From Fen-1245 sp963835535 (GTDB lineage Bacteria; Gemmatimonadota; Gemmatimonadetes; Gemmatimonadales; JACORV01): a DNA stretch of 64,000 nt. The translations under genes were made by a program, and so were the position numbers. Location of the stretch: the NCBI GenBank assembly GCA_963835535.1, contig CAWIFL010000005.1:496001-560000 (forward strand). The letters are read 5' to 3'. This document shows positions 35,069-43,904 of this stretch, in pieces. Numbering within the stretch: the stretch's first letter is position 1; every line of letters begins with the position of its first letter. The notes beneath the pieces were generated by a model, which was given only the letters and a program-made list of their open reading frames with translations, was not told the DNA's origin and did no database searches.

Positions 35069-36308
35069 ACACTGCCAGCGCTGTCTGTTGCCCGCCGTCT
35101 GGGGGATGATACTCGCCCTCCCACCTCGCCATGACGGCGCTCGCCAGACAATTCCCGATCAGGTTGACGCTGGTGCGGGCCATGTCCAGCAGCTGGTCCA
35201 CGCCGAACACGAGCGCCACGCCTTCGAGCGGCAGGCCGAACGGCGTCACCGAAGCCGCGAGGATCACGATGGCGGCCCGCGGGACGCCCGCGACGCCTTT
35301 ACTCGTGATCATCAGCGTCAGAACGAGCAGCAGCTGCTGGCCCAGGTGCATGTGCACGCCGGCCGCCTGTGCGATGAAGACGGAGGCGACCGCGAGGTAG
35401 AGCGTCGAGCCGTCGAGGTTGAACGAGTACCCGACCGGGATCACGAACGAGACGATCCGCCGCGACACGCCGATCTTCTCCATGTTCTCCATCGCCAGCG
35501 GGAGCGCCGCCTCGGAGGAGGCGGTGGAGAAGGCGATCAGCGCCGGCTCCTTGATCCCGCGGAAGAAGTCGCGGAACCGCACGCGCGCCAGCACTGCGAT
35601 CGGCAGCAGCACCCCGCCGAGGAAGATCACGAGCGCGGCGTAGAGCGTGAGGATCAGCGCGCCGAGGCCGAACAGGACCTTGAGCCCGCTGTGGCCGACC
35701 GTGTAGGCCAGCGCGGCGCCGACGCCGATCGGCGCGTACTTCATCACCAGTCCGGTGAACTTGAACATCACCTCGGCGAGGCCGGCGCAGAACGACACGA
35801 TCACGTCGTGCGCCTTCCCGTGGACCTGCGAAAGCGCGACGCCGAAGAGCACCGACCAGAACACCACCTGGAGCACCTCGTTCTGGCTGGCGGCCTCGAA
35901 GAAGCTCTGCGGCACGATGTGCTGGAGGATGCCGCCGAAGGTCGTGGGCGCGCCCGCCGGGGGCGCGGCGCCCGCGGCGCCCAGGGCCACGCCGACGCCC
36001 GGCTGCACCAGGTTCACCATCACCAGCCCGACGACCAGCGCCAGCGTCGTCACGACCTCGAAGTAGACGATGGACTTGAGCGCGAGGCGGCCGACCTTCC
36101 TGAGGTCGTCGCCATGGCCGGCGATCCCGCCCACCAGCGTGCTGAAGATCAGCGGCACGATGATGGACTTGATCATCCGGAGGAAAATCGTGTACGCGGG
36201 CTGGAGGCCGACGCTGAATTCGGGCGCCGCGGCGCCGAGCGCGATGCCGGCGACCATCCCGACCATGATCCACTGGGTCAGCGTGCGCCGGCGGATCCAG
36301 GCCCACAT
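35067..36308 (-). CDS. Dicarboxylate/amino acid:cation symporter (DAACS family, DctA/GltP-like)
   Basis: A 413-residue inner-membrane secondary transporter with the GltPh architecture: eight TM helices, the serine-rich hairpin AFSTASSEAALP, the NLDGS segment of TM7 and DMARTSVNLIGN of TM8. The E-A-A-L-P and NLDG variants lean towards C4-dicarboxylate transport (DctA-like) rather than glutamate, but the choice is not certain. The TAG stop lies inside the right arm of the palindromic element. Confidence 0.9.
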   Translation of the reverse strand: MWAWIRRRTLTQWIMVGMVAGIALGAAAPEFSVGLQPAYTIFLRMIKSIIVPLIFSTLVGGIAGHGDDLRKVGRLALKSIVYFEVVTTLALVVGLVMVNLVQPGVGVALGAAGAAPPAGAPTTFGGILQHIVPQSFFEAASQNEVLQVVFWSVLFGVALSQVHGKAHDVIVSFCAGLAEVMFKFTGLVMKYAPIGVGAALAYTVGHSGLKVLFGLGALILTLYAALVIFLGGVLLPIAVLARVRFRDFFRGIKEPALIAFSTASSEAALPLAMENMEKIGVSRRIVSFVIPVGYSFNLDGSTLYLAVASVFIAQAAGVHMHLGQQLLLVLTLMITSKGVAGVPRAAIVILAASVTPFGLPLEGVALVFGVDQLLDMARTSVNLIGNCLASAVMARWEGEYHPPDGGQQTALAV

Positions 36309-36314
36309 CGCTCG

Positions 36315-36725
36315 TCAGCCCTTCTTCTGAAGGAGGCGATCGATGGACAGCGGGCCGGCGCCGAGCGAGAGGAGCGCCAGAGCGCCGGCGAGCAGGAGCA
36401 GCTCCAATTCCGGCGCACGGGGCAGGACGGCGAGCCAGATCGCGACCACCATCTCCACGACCATGCAGAACGCCCAGAGCCGCGTCAGCAGGCCGAGCGC
36501 GAGGCAGGCGGCGCCGAGCGTCTCCACCCCGATGACGACGGCGGCGGCCACGGTCGGGATCGGGATCCCGAGGTGTCCGAAGAAGCCCGCGACCTGCGGC
36601 AGCCCCATGTGCACCTTCATCAGGCCGTGCCGGACGAAGACGTAGGCGACGCCCAGCCGCAGGAAGAGCGGCGCGAACGGCGCGAGCAGGGACGCGACGG
36701 GCTGGAAGATGTGGGTTGCCTTCAC
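36315..36725 (-). CDS. DoxX family membrane protein
   Basis: 136 residues with four TM helices and the DoxX signature (APLFLRLGVAYVFVRHGLMKV, then FGHLGIPIPTVAAAVVIGVETLGAACLALGLLTRLWA). DoxX proteins are poorly understood and are linked to quinone or thiol redox stress in some bacteria. The GTG at 36725 has GGAG five bases upstream; a TTG at 36755 is a poorer option. It lies just upstream of the dicarboxylate symporter gene (6-base gap, same strand), so the two form an operon. Confidence 0.87.
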   Translation of the reverse strand: MKATHIFQPVASLLAPFAPLFLRLGVAYVFVRHGLMKVHMGLPQVAGFFGHLGIPIPTVAAAVVIGVETLGAACLALGLLTRLWAFCMVVEMVVAIWLAVLPRAPELELLLLAGALALLSLGAGPLSIDRLLQKKG

Positions 36726-36823
36726 GGGCGCTCCGTATCGAGTGCGCTCCAACAATGGCCGGCCGCCCCGTCCCGGGCAACCTCTCGCGCGCTTGCGCGC
36801 GCCGGCGCATCTTAGCTCGACCT

Positions 36824-39514
36824 ATGACCACACAGACTCGCAGCGCCATCCAGGGGCTTCTGGCCCTCGCGTGCCTCGCCGTGGCGGGCTGTCACGCCGC
36901 CGGCAGTCGGCCCGGCCCGGCCGCTCCCGCGCCCGTCGCCTACGGCTTCCGGAACCCGGACCTTCCCGTGGATGCGCGGGTGGCCGACCTGATCGGCCGC
37001 CTGTCGCTCGAGGAGAAGGTGGGGCAGATGATGAACAGCGCGGCCGCCATCCCGCGCCTGGGCATTCCCGCCTACGACTGGTGGAGCGAGGGACTGCACG
37101 GCGTCGCGGCCGCGGGTCGCGCCACGGTCTTCCCGCAGGCCATCGGCCTGGCGGCGACGTGGGACACCGCGCTGATGCACCGGGTGGCCACGGTGATCTC
37201 GATCGAGGCGCGGGCCAAGCACAACGAGACCATCCGCCGCAACGACGGCGCGAGCGCCATCTTCCAGGGGCTCACCTTCTGGTCGCCCAACGTCAACGTC
37301 TTCCGCGACCCCCGCTGGGGCCGCGGCCAGGAGACGTACGGCGAGGACCCGTACCTCACCGGGCGGATGGCCGTGTCGTTCGTGCACGGGATGCAGGGGG
37401 ACGATCCGCACTACCTGCGGGTCGTCTCGACGCCGAAGCACTACGCCGTGCACAGCGGCCCCGATCCGGAGCGGCACCGGTTCGACGCCGTGGTGGACGA
37501 GCGGGACCTGCGCGAGACCTACCTGCCGGCGTTCCGCGCCGCGGTGACGGAAGCCAACGCGCAGTCGGTCATGTGCGCCTACAACCGGGTGGACGGCACG
37601 CCCGCGTGCGCCAATCAGCGTCTCCTGACCGAGATCCTGCGGCGCGAGTGGCACTTCGACGGCTACGTCGTCTCGGACTGCGACGCCGTGGACGACATCC
37701 GCGCGGGCCACAAGATGGCCGTGGACAACGCGCAGGCGTCGGCAATGGCGGTGCGCGCCGGAGACGACCTCAACTGTGGCGGCGCGTTCAGGGATCTGGT
37801 GGGTGCGGTGCACCGCGGTCTCATTCCGGAGGCCGAGGTGGACACCGCGCTCGGCAGGCTGATCCGCGCCAAGATCCGCCTCGGGATGTTCGATCCGCCG
37901 TCGCGGGTGGCTTACGCCCGCATTCCGTACTCGGAGAACGGCTCGCCGGAGCACCGCGCGCTGGCGGTGGAAGCGACGAAGAAGACCATCGTCCTCCTCA
38001 AGAACGACGGCGCGCTGCCCCTGCGGCGCGGCCTCGGGACCATCGCCGTGATCGGTCCCAACGCCGACGACGAAGAGACGCTGCTCGGCAACTACAACGG
38101 CCTGCCGGCCAATCCGGTGACGCCGCTGGCCGGGATCCGGGCCAAGGCGGGCTCGGGCACGGAGGTGCTCTACGCGCGCGGGAGCGATCTCGCGGCGAAC
38201 ACGCCTTCGCTCGTGCCGATCCCTGCCTCGGCGCTGACGACGGACACGGGCGCCGGCGCGAGGCCGGGCCTTACGGGCGCCTACTATGGCAACCGCACGA
38301 TGAGCGGCACGCCCGCGGCGACGCGCAACGATCAAGGGGTGGACTTCGAATGGTGGGACGTGGCCCCCGTGCCGGAGCTGTCTGCGGACACGTTCTCCAT
38401 CCGCTGGACCGGGTGGCTCACGCCGCCGGTCACCGGGCGCTACTCCCTTGGCGTGAGCGCGCTTGGCCTCGTGCGGATGTACCTCGACGACTCGGTGTTG
38501 GTGCAGAGCGGCTGGCCGGGCACGAGTTCGAAGGACGTGGATCTCGTGGCGGGGCAGCCGCGACGGATCCGCCTGGACTTCGTGGGCCGGCAGCCCAACG
38601 CCGTGATGCACCTGATCTGGGGGGTGCCGAACCCCCACCTGCTCGACGATGCGGTGGCCGCTGCTCGCCGGGCCGACGCCGTGGTGCTCGTCCTCGGCCT
38701 CTCGCCGCGGCTTGAAGGCGAGGAGATGCCGGTGCACATCCCCGGCTTCGAGGGAGGCGACCGGACGAGCCTCGATCTGCCGGCGCCGCAGGAGCAGCTG
38801 CTCGAGGCGGTGGCGGCGGTCGGGAAGCCGACGGTCCTGGTGCTCCTCAACGGCAGCGCCGTCGCGATCAATTGGGCCGCCGAGCACGTGCCGGCGATCG
38901 TGGAAGCGTGGTATCCGGGGCAGGCGGCGGGGACGGCGATCGCCGACGTCCTGTTCGGCGACTACAACCCCGCGGGCCGGCTCCCGGTCACCTTCTACAA
39001 GTCGGTGGATCAGCTGCCGGCGTTCACGCACTACAACATGGAGGGTCGCACCTACCGCTACTTCCATGGCGAGCCGCTCTTCCCGTTCGGCTACGGGCTG
39101 AGCTACACGCGGTTCGCGTACAGCGATCTACAGGTTCCCACGTCGGTCCGCACGGGCGACTCGGTGCAGGTCTCGGCGGAGGTCGAGAACGCGGGGAGCG
39201 TGGCGGGCGAGGAGGTCGTGGAGCTGTACGTGAGCGACAAATCCGCTACGGTGCCCGTGCCGATCCGCGCCCTGGCGGGGATCGCGCGCATCTCACTCAA
39301 TCCGGGCGAGCAGCGCCGCGTCACTTTCACGCTGACGCCGCGGCAGCTCTCCCTGATCGACGCCGCGGGGCAGCGGGTCGTCGAGCCGGGTGACTACGAG
39401 ATCAGCGTGGGCGGAAAGCAGCCGGGCTTCACCGGCTTGGCCGACGCGGCCACGACCGGCGTCGTGACCGGGCGCCTCGCTGTGACGGGAGAGCGGGTCC
39501 GGCTCGCGCCGTAG
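36824..39514 (+). CDS. GH3 family beta-glycosidase lipoprotein with PA14-like insert
   Basis: 896 residues. The lipoprotein signal ends AVAGC. The GH3 (beta/alpha)8 domain (about 40-370) contains TFWSPNVNVFRDPRWGRGQE and the catalytic nucleophile Asp285 in GYVVSDCDAV; the VSDCDAV form is typical of beta-xylosidase/alpha-arabinofuranosidase-type GH3 enzymes. The C-terminal sandwich domain is interrupted at about 470-610 by a PA14-like insert (FSIRWTGWLTPPVTGRYSL), and a fibronectin type III-like domain ends the protein. It probably releases xylose or glucose from oligosaccharides in the periplasm. Confidence 0.9.
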   Translation: MTTQTRSAIQGLLALACLAVAGCHAAGSRPGPAAPAPVAYGFRNPDLPVDARVADLIGRLSLEEKVGQMMNSAAAIPRLGIPAYDWWSEGLHGVAAAGRATVFPQAIGLAATWDTALMHRVATVISIEARAKHNETIRRNDGASAIFQGLTFWSPNVNVFRDPRWGRGQETYGEDPYLTGRMAVSFVHGMQGDDPHYLRVVSTPKHYAVHSGPDPERHRFDAVVDERDLRETYLPAFRAAVTEANAQSVMCAYNRVDGTPACANQRLLTEILRREWHFDGYVVSDCDAVDDIRAGHKMAVDNAQASAMAVRAGDDLNCGGAFRDLVGAVHRGLIPEAEVDTALGRLIRAKIRLGMFDPPSRVAYARIPYSENGSPEHRALAVEATKKTIVLLKNDGALPLRRGLGTIAVIGPNADDEETLLGNYNGLPANPVTPLAGIRAKAGSGTEVLYARGSDLAANTPSLVPIPASALTTDTGAGARPGLTGAYYGNRTMSGTPAATRNDQGVDFEWWDVAPVPELSADTFSIRWTGWLTPPVTGRYSLGVSALGLVRMYLDDSVLVQSGWPGTSSKDVDLVAGQPRRIRLDFVGRQPNAVMHLIWGVPNPHLLDDAVAAARRADAVVLVLGLSPRLEGEEMPVHIPGFEGGDRTSLDLPAPQEQLLEAVAAVGKPTVLVLLNGSAVAINWAAEHVPAIVEAWYPGQAAGTAIADVLFGDYNPAGRLPVTFYKSVDQLPAFTHYNMEGRTYRYFHGEPLFPFGYGLSYTRFAYSDLQVPTSVRTGDSVQVSAEVENAGSVAGEEVVELYVSDKSATVPVPIRALAGIARISLNPGEQRRVTFTLTPRQLSLIDAAGQRVVEPGDYEISVGGKQPGFTGLADAATTGVVTGRLAVTGERVRLAP

Positions 39515-39551
39515 GGCTGTCCGTGTCAAGGAAGAGCTGCCGGCGGGTCGC

Positions 39552-40397
39552 TTAGAGGCGGCGCGTAGTGCGCGCGACCAGGATACGGTACTTGCTCAGG
39601 CTCCGCAGCGCCGCGGCGCGCTTGCCCGCCGCCTCGTAGAGCCGTGACAGATTGAACCAGGCGTCCGCGAGCTGAGGCTCGATGCCGATGGCCTGCTCGT
39701 ACGCCTTGATCGCGTCCGACCGCCGCTTCATGTCTTCCAGCGCGATGCCCAGGTTGAACCACGCCGTGGCATCCTTCGCGCGCACGGCGAGCGCCAGCAG
39801 GTAGTGCGACGCCGCCTGGGCCGCTTCGCCGCCTTCCTGCAGCAGCCGGCCCAGATTGACGTGGGCGTCGGCGTGATGCGGGTCCAGCTCCAGCGCACGG
39901 CGATACGCGTCCCGCGCCTCGGCCACGTCCACCGCCTCGAGATCGAAGCCGAGGTCGTACCACTCGTCGGCGCCCATCTCCGCTTCGGCGTCGCGCGCGG
40001 CCTGCGCCGCCCGCCGCGCCAGGGGCGCCGCGCGGGTCGCCAGCTCGGAGACGGCGAAGTCGAGCATGACCTGCCCCGACTCCGGGTTCCAGGCCGTGGC
40101 CCCGTCGTGCACGACGATCCGGTCCCCCTCGGCCGTGATCCGCACGGCAGAGAGCGGTCGCCCCGCGGGGAGCTGCTGCCGGAGCTTGCGCAGCGCGCGC
40201 GTGATCCGCGCCAGGGGGATGCGCGCCTCCGCGAGCCCCTTGGCGGCGCGCAGCAGCACCAGGTCGGGAAACGAAAAGCGGAACTCGCCGCGGGATGCGC
40301 GGCCCTGTTGGAGGAATCCGCTGCGGGCGAACGCCCGCACCTGTGTGGGGGAAAGGCCGAGGAGCTTGGCGACGTCCTTCGCCGCGTAGCCCTTCAA
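39552..40397 (-). CDS. MerR-like HTH protein with TPR repeats
   Basis: 281 residues. The N-terminus resembles a MerR winged helix (YAAKDVAKLLGLSPTQVRAFARSGFL, to about residue 65), then a linker. From about 150 to 275 there are three or more TPR units (ALELDPHHADAHVNLGRLLQEGG, AWFNLGIALEDM, AIGIEPQLADAWFNLSRLYEAAG). DNA-binding plus TPR suggests a transcription regulator that binds partner proteins. It starts 10 bases downstream of the ku stop on the same strand, so it is probably co-transcribed with ku. Confidence 0.75.
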   Translation of the reverse strand: MKGYAAKDVAKLLGLSPTQVRAFARSGFLQQGRASRGEFRFSFPDLVLLRAAKGLAEARIPLARITRALRKLRQQLPAGRPLSAVRITAEGDRIVVHDGATAWNPESGQVMLDFAVSELATRAAPLARRAAQAARDAEAEMGADEWYDLGFDLEAVDVAEARDAYRRALELDPHHADAHVNLGRLLQEGGEAAQAASHYLLALAVRAKDATAWFNLGIALEDMKRRSDAIKAYEQAIGIEPQLADAWFNLSRLYEAAGKRAAALRSLSKYRILVARTTRRL

Positions 40398-40407
40398 GGG
40401 AACCGCC

Positions 40408-41283
40408 CTACGAGGCCTTCCGCTTCTTCTTCGGCGCCTCGTCCGCCTTTTCCAGCTTGAGGCGCGGCGCCCGCTTGGCCGGCTTCCGCTCCTCGGCCTC
40501 GTCCGCCTTGCCGCCCTGCGCGAGGCTCTGCTTCAGCGCCTCCATCAGGTCGATGATCTGCGCCTCCGGCGCCGCGGTCGGCTCGGCCGTGATCTCGTGG
40601 CCCTCGACCTTCAGCTGGATGCTCTCGAGCATCCGCTTCTTGACGTTGTCCTCGTACGCCTCGGGCTTGAACTCCTCGGACGCCGCCTGCTCGATCAGCT
40701 GCACCGCGAGCGCCAGCTCGGCCTTCTTCACCTCGCCCTCGGGGATGTCCACGTCCTTGATGGAGCGGATCTCGTCGGCGTAGTGCAGCTGCTCCATCAC
40801 GAGCCCGCCCTCCATCGGCCGCACCATCACGAGGTACTGCTTCCCGCGCGCCGCGTACTGCCCCAGCGCCGCGCGATTGGTCTCGCGCAGCGCCGCGGCG
40901 AGCAGCTTGTACGCGCGCTCGCCGCCCTTGTCCGGACCGAGGAAGTACGCCTTCTCGAGCCAGAGCCGGTCCACCTGCTCGGCAGGGACGAATTCGCCGA
41001 TGTCGATCGCGCCGGTGGACTTCTCCTCCATCGTCTTCAGCTCTTCGGGCGTGAAGAGGACGTACTGGCCCTTGGCGAACTCGTAGCCCTTGACCATGTC
41101 GTCCTTCTCGACCTTTTCCCCGTCCTGCGCGCACACGTACTGCTGCTTCAACCGGGAGCCGTCCTTCCTGTGCAGCCAGTTGAAGGTCACCGCGGCCGAG
41201 GACTCTGAGGCCGAATACAGCTTGATCGGCACAGACACGAGGCCGAAGGCGATGGTCGCCGAACCGATTGGACGCGCGCTCAT
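40408..41283 (-). CDS. ku: Ku protein of non-homologous end joining
   Basis: A 291-residue DNA-end-binding protein that holds broken ends and recruits LigD. It shows the bacterial Ku core (ATIAFGLVSVPIKLYSA, GYEFAKGQYVLFTPEEL, TGAIDIGEFVPAEQVDRLW, YFLGPDKGGERAYKLL) and a Lys/Ala/Glu-rich C-terminal tail that binds DNA. The start ATG at 41283 is only 29 bases from the divergent ligD start, so the pair shares one control region. Confidence 0.96.
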   Translation of the reverse strand: MSARPIGSATIAFGLVSVPIKLYSASESSAAVTFNWLHRKDGSRLKQQYVCAQDGEKVEKDDMVKGYEFAKGQYVLFTPEELKTMEEKSTGAIDIGEFVPAEQVDRLWLEKAYFLGPDKGGERAYKLLAAALRETNRAALGQYAARGKQYLVMVRPMEGGLVMEQLHYADEIRSIKDVDIPEGEVKKAELALAVQLIEQAASEEFKPEAYEDNVKKRMLESIQLKVEGHEITAEPTAAPEAQIIDLMEALKQSLAQGGKADEAEERKPAKRAPRLKLEKADEAPKKKRKAS

Positions 41284-41298
41284 GGGATCAGCTATGAT
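41268..41298 (+). promoter_or_regulatory. Candidate ligD promoter overlapping the ku start
   Basis: A -10-like TATGAT lies at 41293-41298. The best -35-like hexamer is TTGGAC at 41268-41273, inside the first codons of ku, with a 19-base spacer that is one or two longer than ideal. Transcription would start a few bases before the ligD ATG (41313), giving a nearly leaderless mRNA. On the other strand TATCAT occupies almost the same bases, 12 bases before the ku start, so the two promoters probably overlap. Confidence 0.45.
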
Positions 41299-41312
41299 AA
41301 AGGCTCTCAACC

Positions 41313-43904
41313 ATGGCCGCAACGGCGAAGCCCAAGCCTGACGCGCTAAGCGCTTACCGCGCAAAGCGTTCGCTCGACGCCACCCCAGAGCCGGCGGGCG
41401 TCGTCGGCGCGCTGCCGGGCCGCCTGTTCGTCGTTCACAAGCACGCCGCCAGTCACCTCCACTACGACCTCCGCCTGGAGATGGATGGGGTGCTCCGCTC
41501 GTGGGCGGTGCCCAAGGGGCCGTCGCGGAACCAGGCGGACAAGCGGCTCGCGGTCCTGGTCGAGGACCACCCGCTCGAGTACGGCAACTTCGAGGGGAAG
41601 ATCCCCGAGGGGAACTACGGGGCCGGCGCGGTGATCGTGTGGGACCGCGGAATGTGGCTTCCGATAGAGGACATCGCGAAGGGATTCGAGAAGGGGAAGC
41701 TCCTCTTCGAGCTCAGGGGCTACAAGCTCAAGGGGAAGTGGACGCTGGTGAAGCTCAAGAAGGGCGTAAAGGAGTGGCTGCTCATCAAGGAGCGGGACTC
41801 CCAGGCCGTCACGACCAACGGGGAGGTCTTCCCGCAGGGCTCCGTGCTGTCGGGGATGACCGTGGAGGACCTGAAAGCCGGCGCGAATCCCGCCGCGGCG
41901 GTGGCCGATGACTTGAAGGAGGCCGGCGCGCCGAAGCGGAAGGTGCGCGTGAAGGACATCGAGCTGATGCTCGCCGAGCCGCGGGAGAAGGCGTTCACGA
42001 AGGAAGGGTGGCTGTTCGAGCTGAAGCTCGACGGCTTCCGGTTCCTCGCGTCGCGGGAGAATGGCGAGGGGAAGCTCACGACGCGGAACGGCCACGACCT
42101 GACCGCGGCGTTCCCGGAGATCGCGCGCTCCCTGACGGCGCTGCCCTACGACGACCTGGTGCTGGACGGCGAGCTGGTGGTGCCGGATGACGCGGGCCGG
42201 CCGAGCTTCCAGCGCTTGCAGGAGCGGGCGCGGTTCACGCGCGCGACCGACATCGGCCGTGCGTCGGTCGAGCAGCCGGCGTCGCTCTTCCTGTTCGACT
42301 TCCTCGCGGCCGAGGGCTATGACGCGCGGCCGCTGCCGCTGGTGGAGCGGAAGAAGCTGCTGCGCCGCGTCGTGCCCGAGGTCGGGCCGCTGCGGTATCT
42401 CGAGCACTTCGAGACGACGGGCGAAGCGGTGTACGCGCAGGTGACGAAGATGGGGCTCGAGGGCGTGGTGGCGAAGAAGATGGATGCGCCGTATCGCGCG
42501 GGCCGCTCGAGCAACTGGATCAAGATCCGCGCGGAGCGCACCGACGACTTCGTGGTGGTGGGCTACACCCGGCCCAAGGGCTCGCGCGCGGGGTTCGGCG
42601 CCCTGCACCTCGGCGTGTACGACCGCGGCGCGCTCACGTACGTCGGGCGCGTCGGCACGGGGTTCGACACGGCGCAGCTCGAGGAGTACGCGGCGGCGCT
42701 GGAGGCCGCGCACCGGAAGGAGCCGCCGTTCAAGGGTGCGGGGCCCGCGGGCAAGGAGCACGTGTGGGTCGAGCCGCGCCTCGTGGCGGAAGTGAAGTAT
42801 CTGGAGTGGACCGATGACGGCCAGCTCAGGCAGCCGGTGTTCCTGAGATTCCGGACAGACAAGAAGCCGGGGGAGTGCGAAAGACAGGGTGTAGGGGGTA
42901 GGGTGTTGGGTGTAGAGAGCGAGCCGCCCGCGCGCAAGGAGCCCCCACACCCTACACCCCACACCCTACACCCCACTTTTCAATTCACCAACCTCCAGAA
43001 GGTCTACTGGCCCGTCGAGGGCTACACCAAAGGCGACCTCGTCGCGTACTACAAGGCCATCTCGCACTGGCTGCTGCCGTATCTCAAGGATCGCCCGCTG
43101 GTCCTCACACGATTCCCCGACGGGATCGAAGGGAAGTCGTTCTTCCAGAAGGACGCGCCGGCCTACGCGCACGACTTCGTGCGCACGGTGCGGATGTACA
43201 GCGCCGAGTCGGAGCGCGAGCTGAACTACTTCGTCTGCGACAGCGAGTCGGCGCTCCTCTACATCGCCAACATGGGCGCGATCCCGCTCCACATCTGGGG
43301 GAGCCGGGTCGCCACGCTGGAGACGCCGGACTGGTGCATCCTGGACCTCGACCCCAAGGAGGCGCCCTTCGCCCACGTGGTGACCGTGGCGAAGGCGATC
43401 CGGGAGATGGCCGAGGAGATCGGGATGCCCACCTTCATCAAGACCTCGGGCTCGACCGGACTCCACGTGCTCGTGCCGCTGGGACGGCAGTGCACCTTCG
43501 ACCAGGCGCGCACCCTCGGCGGGCTGCTGGCGCGCGTCGTCGCCGCGGAGCTGCCCGACATCGCCACGATCACGCGGCAGGTCCAGAAGCGCGACGGGCG
43601 CGTCTACCTCGATTACGTGCAGAACGGGCACGGGCGGCTGCTGGCCGCGCCGTTCACCGCGCGGCCGGTGCCAGGCGCGCTGGTCTCGATGCCGCTGGAG
43701 TGGAAGGACGTCACGCCGAAGCTCGACATCGCGAAGTTCACCATCAGGACGGCGCCGCCGCGGATGGAGAAGCTGGGCGAAGACCCGCTGCTCCCGGTGC
43801 TGACGCTGAAGCCGGACCTGGTGGCGGCGCTGGCGGGACTGCACCGGCGGCTCGAGGGTCGGAAAGCGAAGTCGGTTGCGCCGACGCGGAAGGCGAAGGC
43901 GTGA
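41313..43904 (+). CDS. ligD: ATP-dependent DNA ligase D (NHEJ)
   Basis: An 863-residue multi-domain repair enzyme ordered PE (3'-phosphoesterase), ligase, polymerase. PE: HLHYDLRLE (48-56) and GNYGAGAVIVWDRG. Ligase: nucleotidyl-transfer Lys238 in FELKLDGFRF and GVVAKKMDAPY. Polymerase (about 560-840): DWCILDLDP with metal ligands Asp678 and Asp680, and KTSGSTGLHV. Residues about 525-555, joining ligase to polymerase, are encoded by a foldback repeat (42886-42975) and read as Pro/His/Thr-rich linker; the frame is intact. It is divergent from ku. Confidence 0.96.
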   Translation: MAATAKPKPDALSAYRAKRSLDATPEPAGVVGALPGRLFVVHKHAASHLHYDLRLEMDGVLRSWAVPKGPSRNQADKRLAVLVEDHPLEYGNFEGKIPEGNYGAGAVIVWDRGMWLPIEDIAKGFEKGKLLFELRGYKLKGKWTLVKLKKGVKEWLLIKERDSQAVTTNGEVFPQGSVLSGMTVEDLKAGANPAAAVADDLKEAGAPKRKVRVKDIELMLAEPREKAFTKEGWLFELKLDGFRFLASRENGEGKLTTRNGHDLTAAFPEIARSLTALPYDDLVLDGELVVPDDAGRPSFQRLQERARFTRATDIGRASVEQPASLFLFDFLAAEGYDARPLPLVERKKLLRRVVPEVGPLRYLEHFETTGEAVYAQVTKMGLEGVVAKKMDAPYRAGRSSNWIKIRAERTDDFVVVGYTRPKGSRAGFGALHLGVYDRGALTYVGRVGTGFDTAQLEEYAAALEAAHRKEPPFKGAGPAGKEHVWVEPRLVAEVKYLEWTDDGQLRQPVFLRFRTDKKPGECERQGVGGRVLGVESEPPARKEPPHPTPHTLHPTFQFTNLQKVYWPVEGYTKGDLVAYYKAISHWLLPYLKDRPLVLTRFPDGIEGKSFFQKDAPAYAHDFVRTVRMYSAESERELNYFVCDSESALLYIANMGAIPLHIWGSRVATLETPDWCILDLDPKEAPFAHVVTVAKAIREMAEEIGMPTFIKTSGSTGLHVLVPLGRQCTFDQARTLGGLLARVVAAELPDIATITRQVQKRDGRVYLDYVQNGHGRLLAAPFTARPVPGALVSMPLEWKDVTPKLDIAKFTIRTAPPRMEKLGEDPLLPVLTLKPDLVAALAGLHRRLEGRKAKSVAPTRKAKA
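42886..42975. repeat. TGTAGGGTGTAGGG-type foldback element inside ligD (in frame)
   Basis: The left arm (42886-42915) is built of units such as AGGGTGTAGGGGGTAGGG; the right arm (42942-42975) consists of CCCACACCCTACACCCC units that pair with it. About 26 bases lie between. The 90-base element adds roughly 30 codons without shifting the ligD frame. Related copies are at 50729-50811 and 55235-55340. Confidence 0.85.

Noticed and set aside
36812..39067. Minus-strand open frame of 751 codons opposite the GH3 gene
   Set aside because: Shadow of the GH3 coding sequence; no motif, biased composition.
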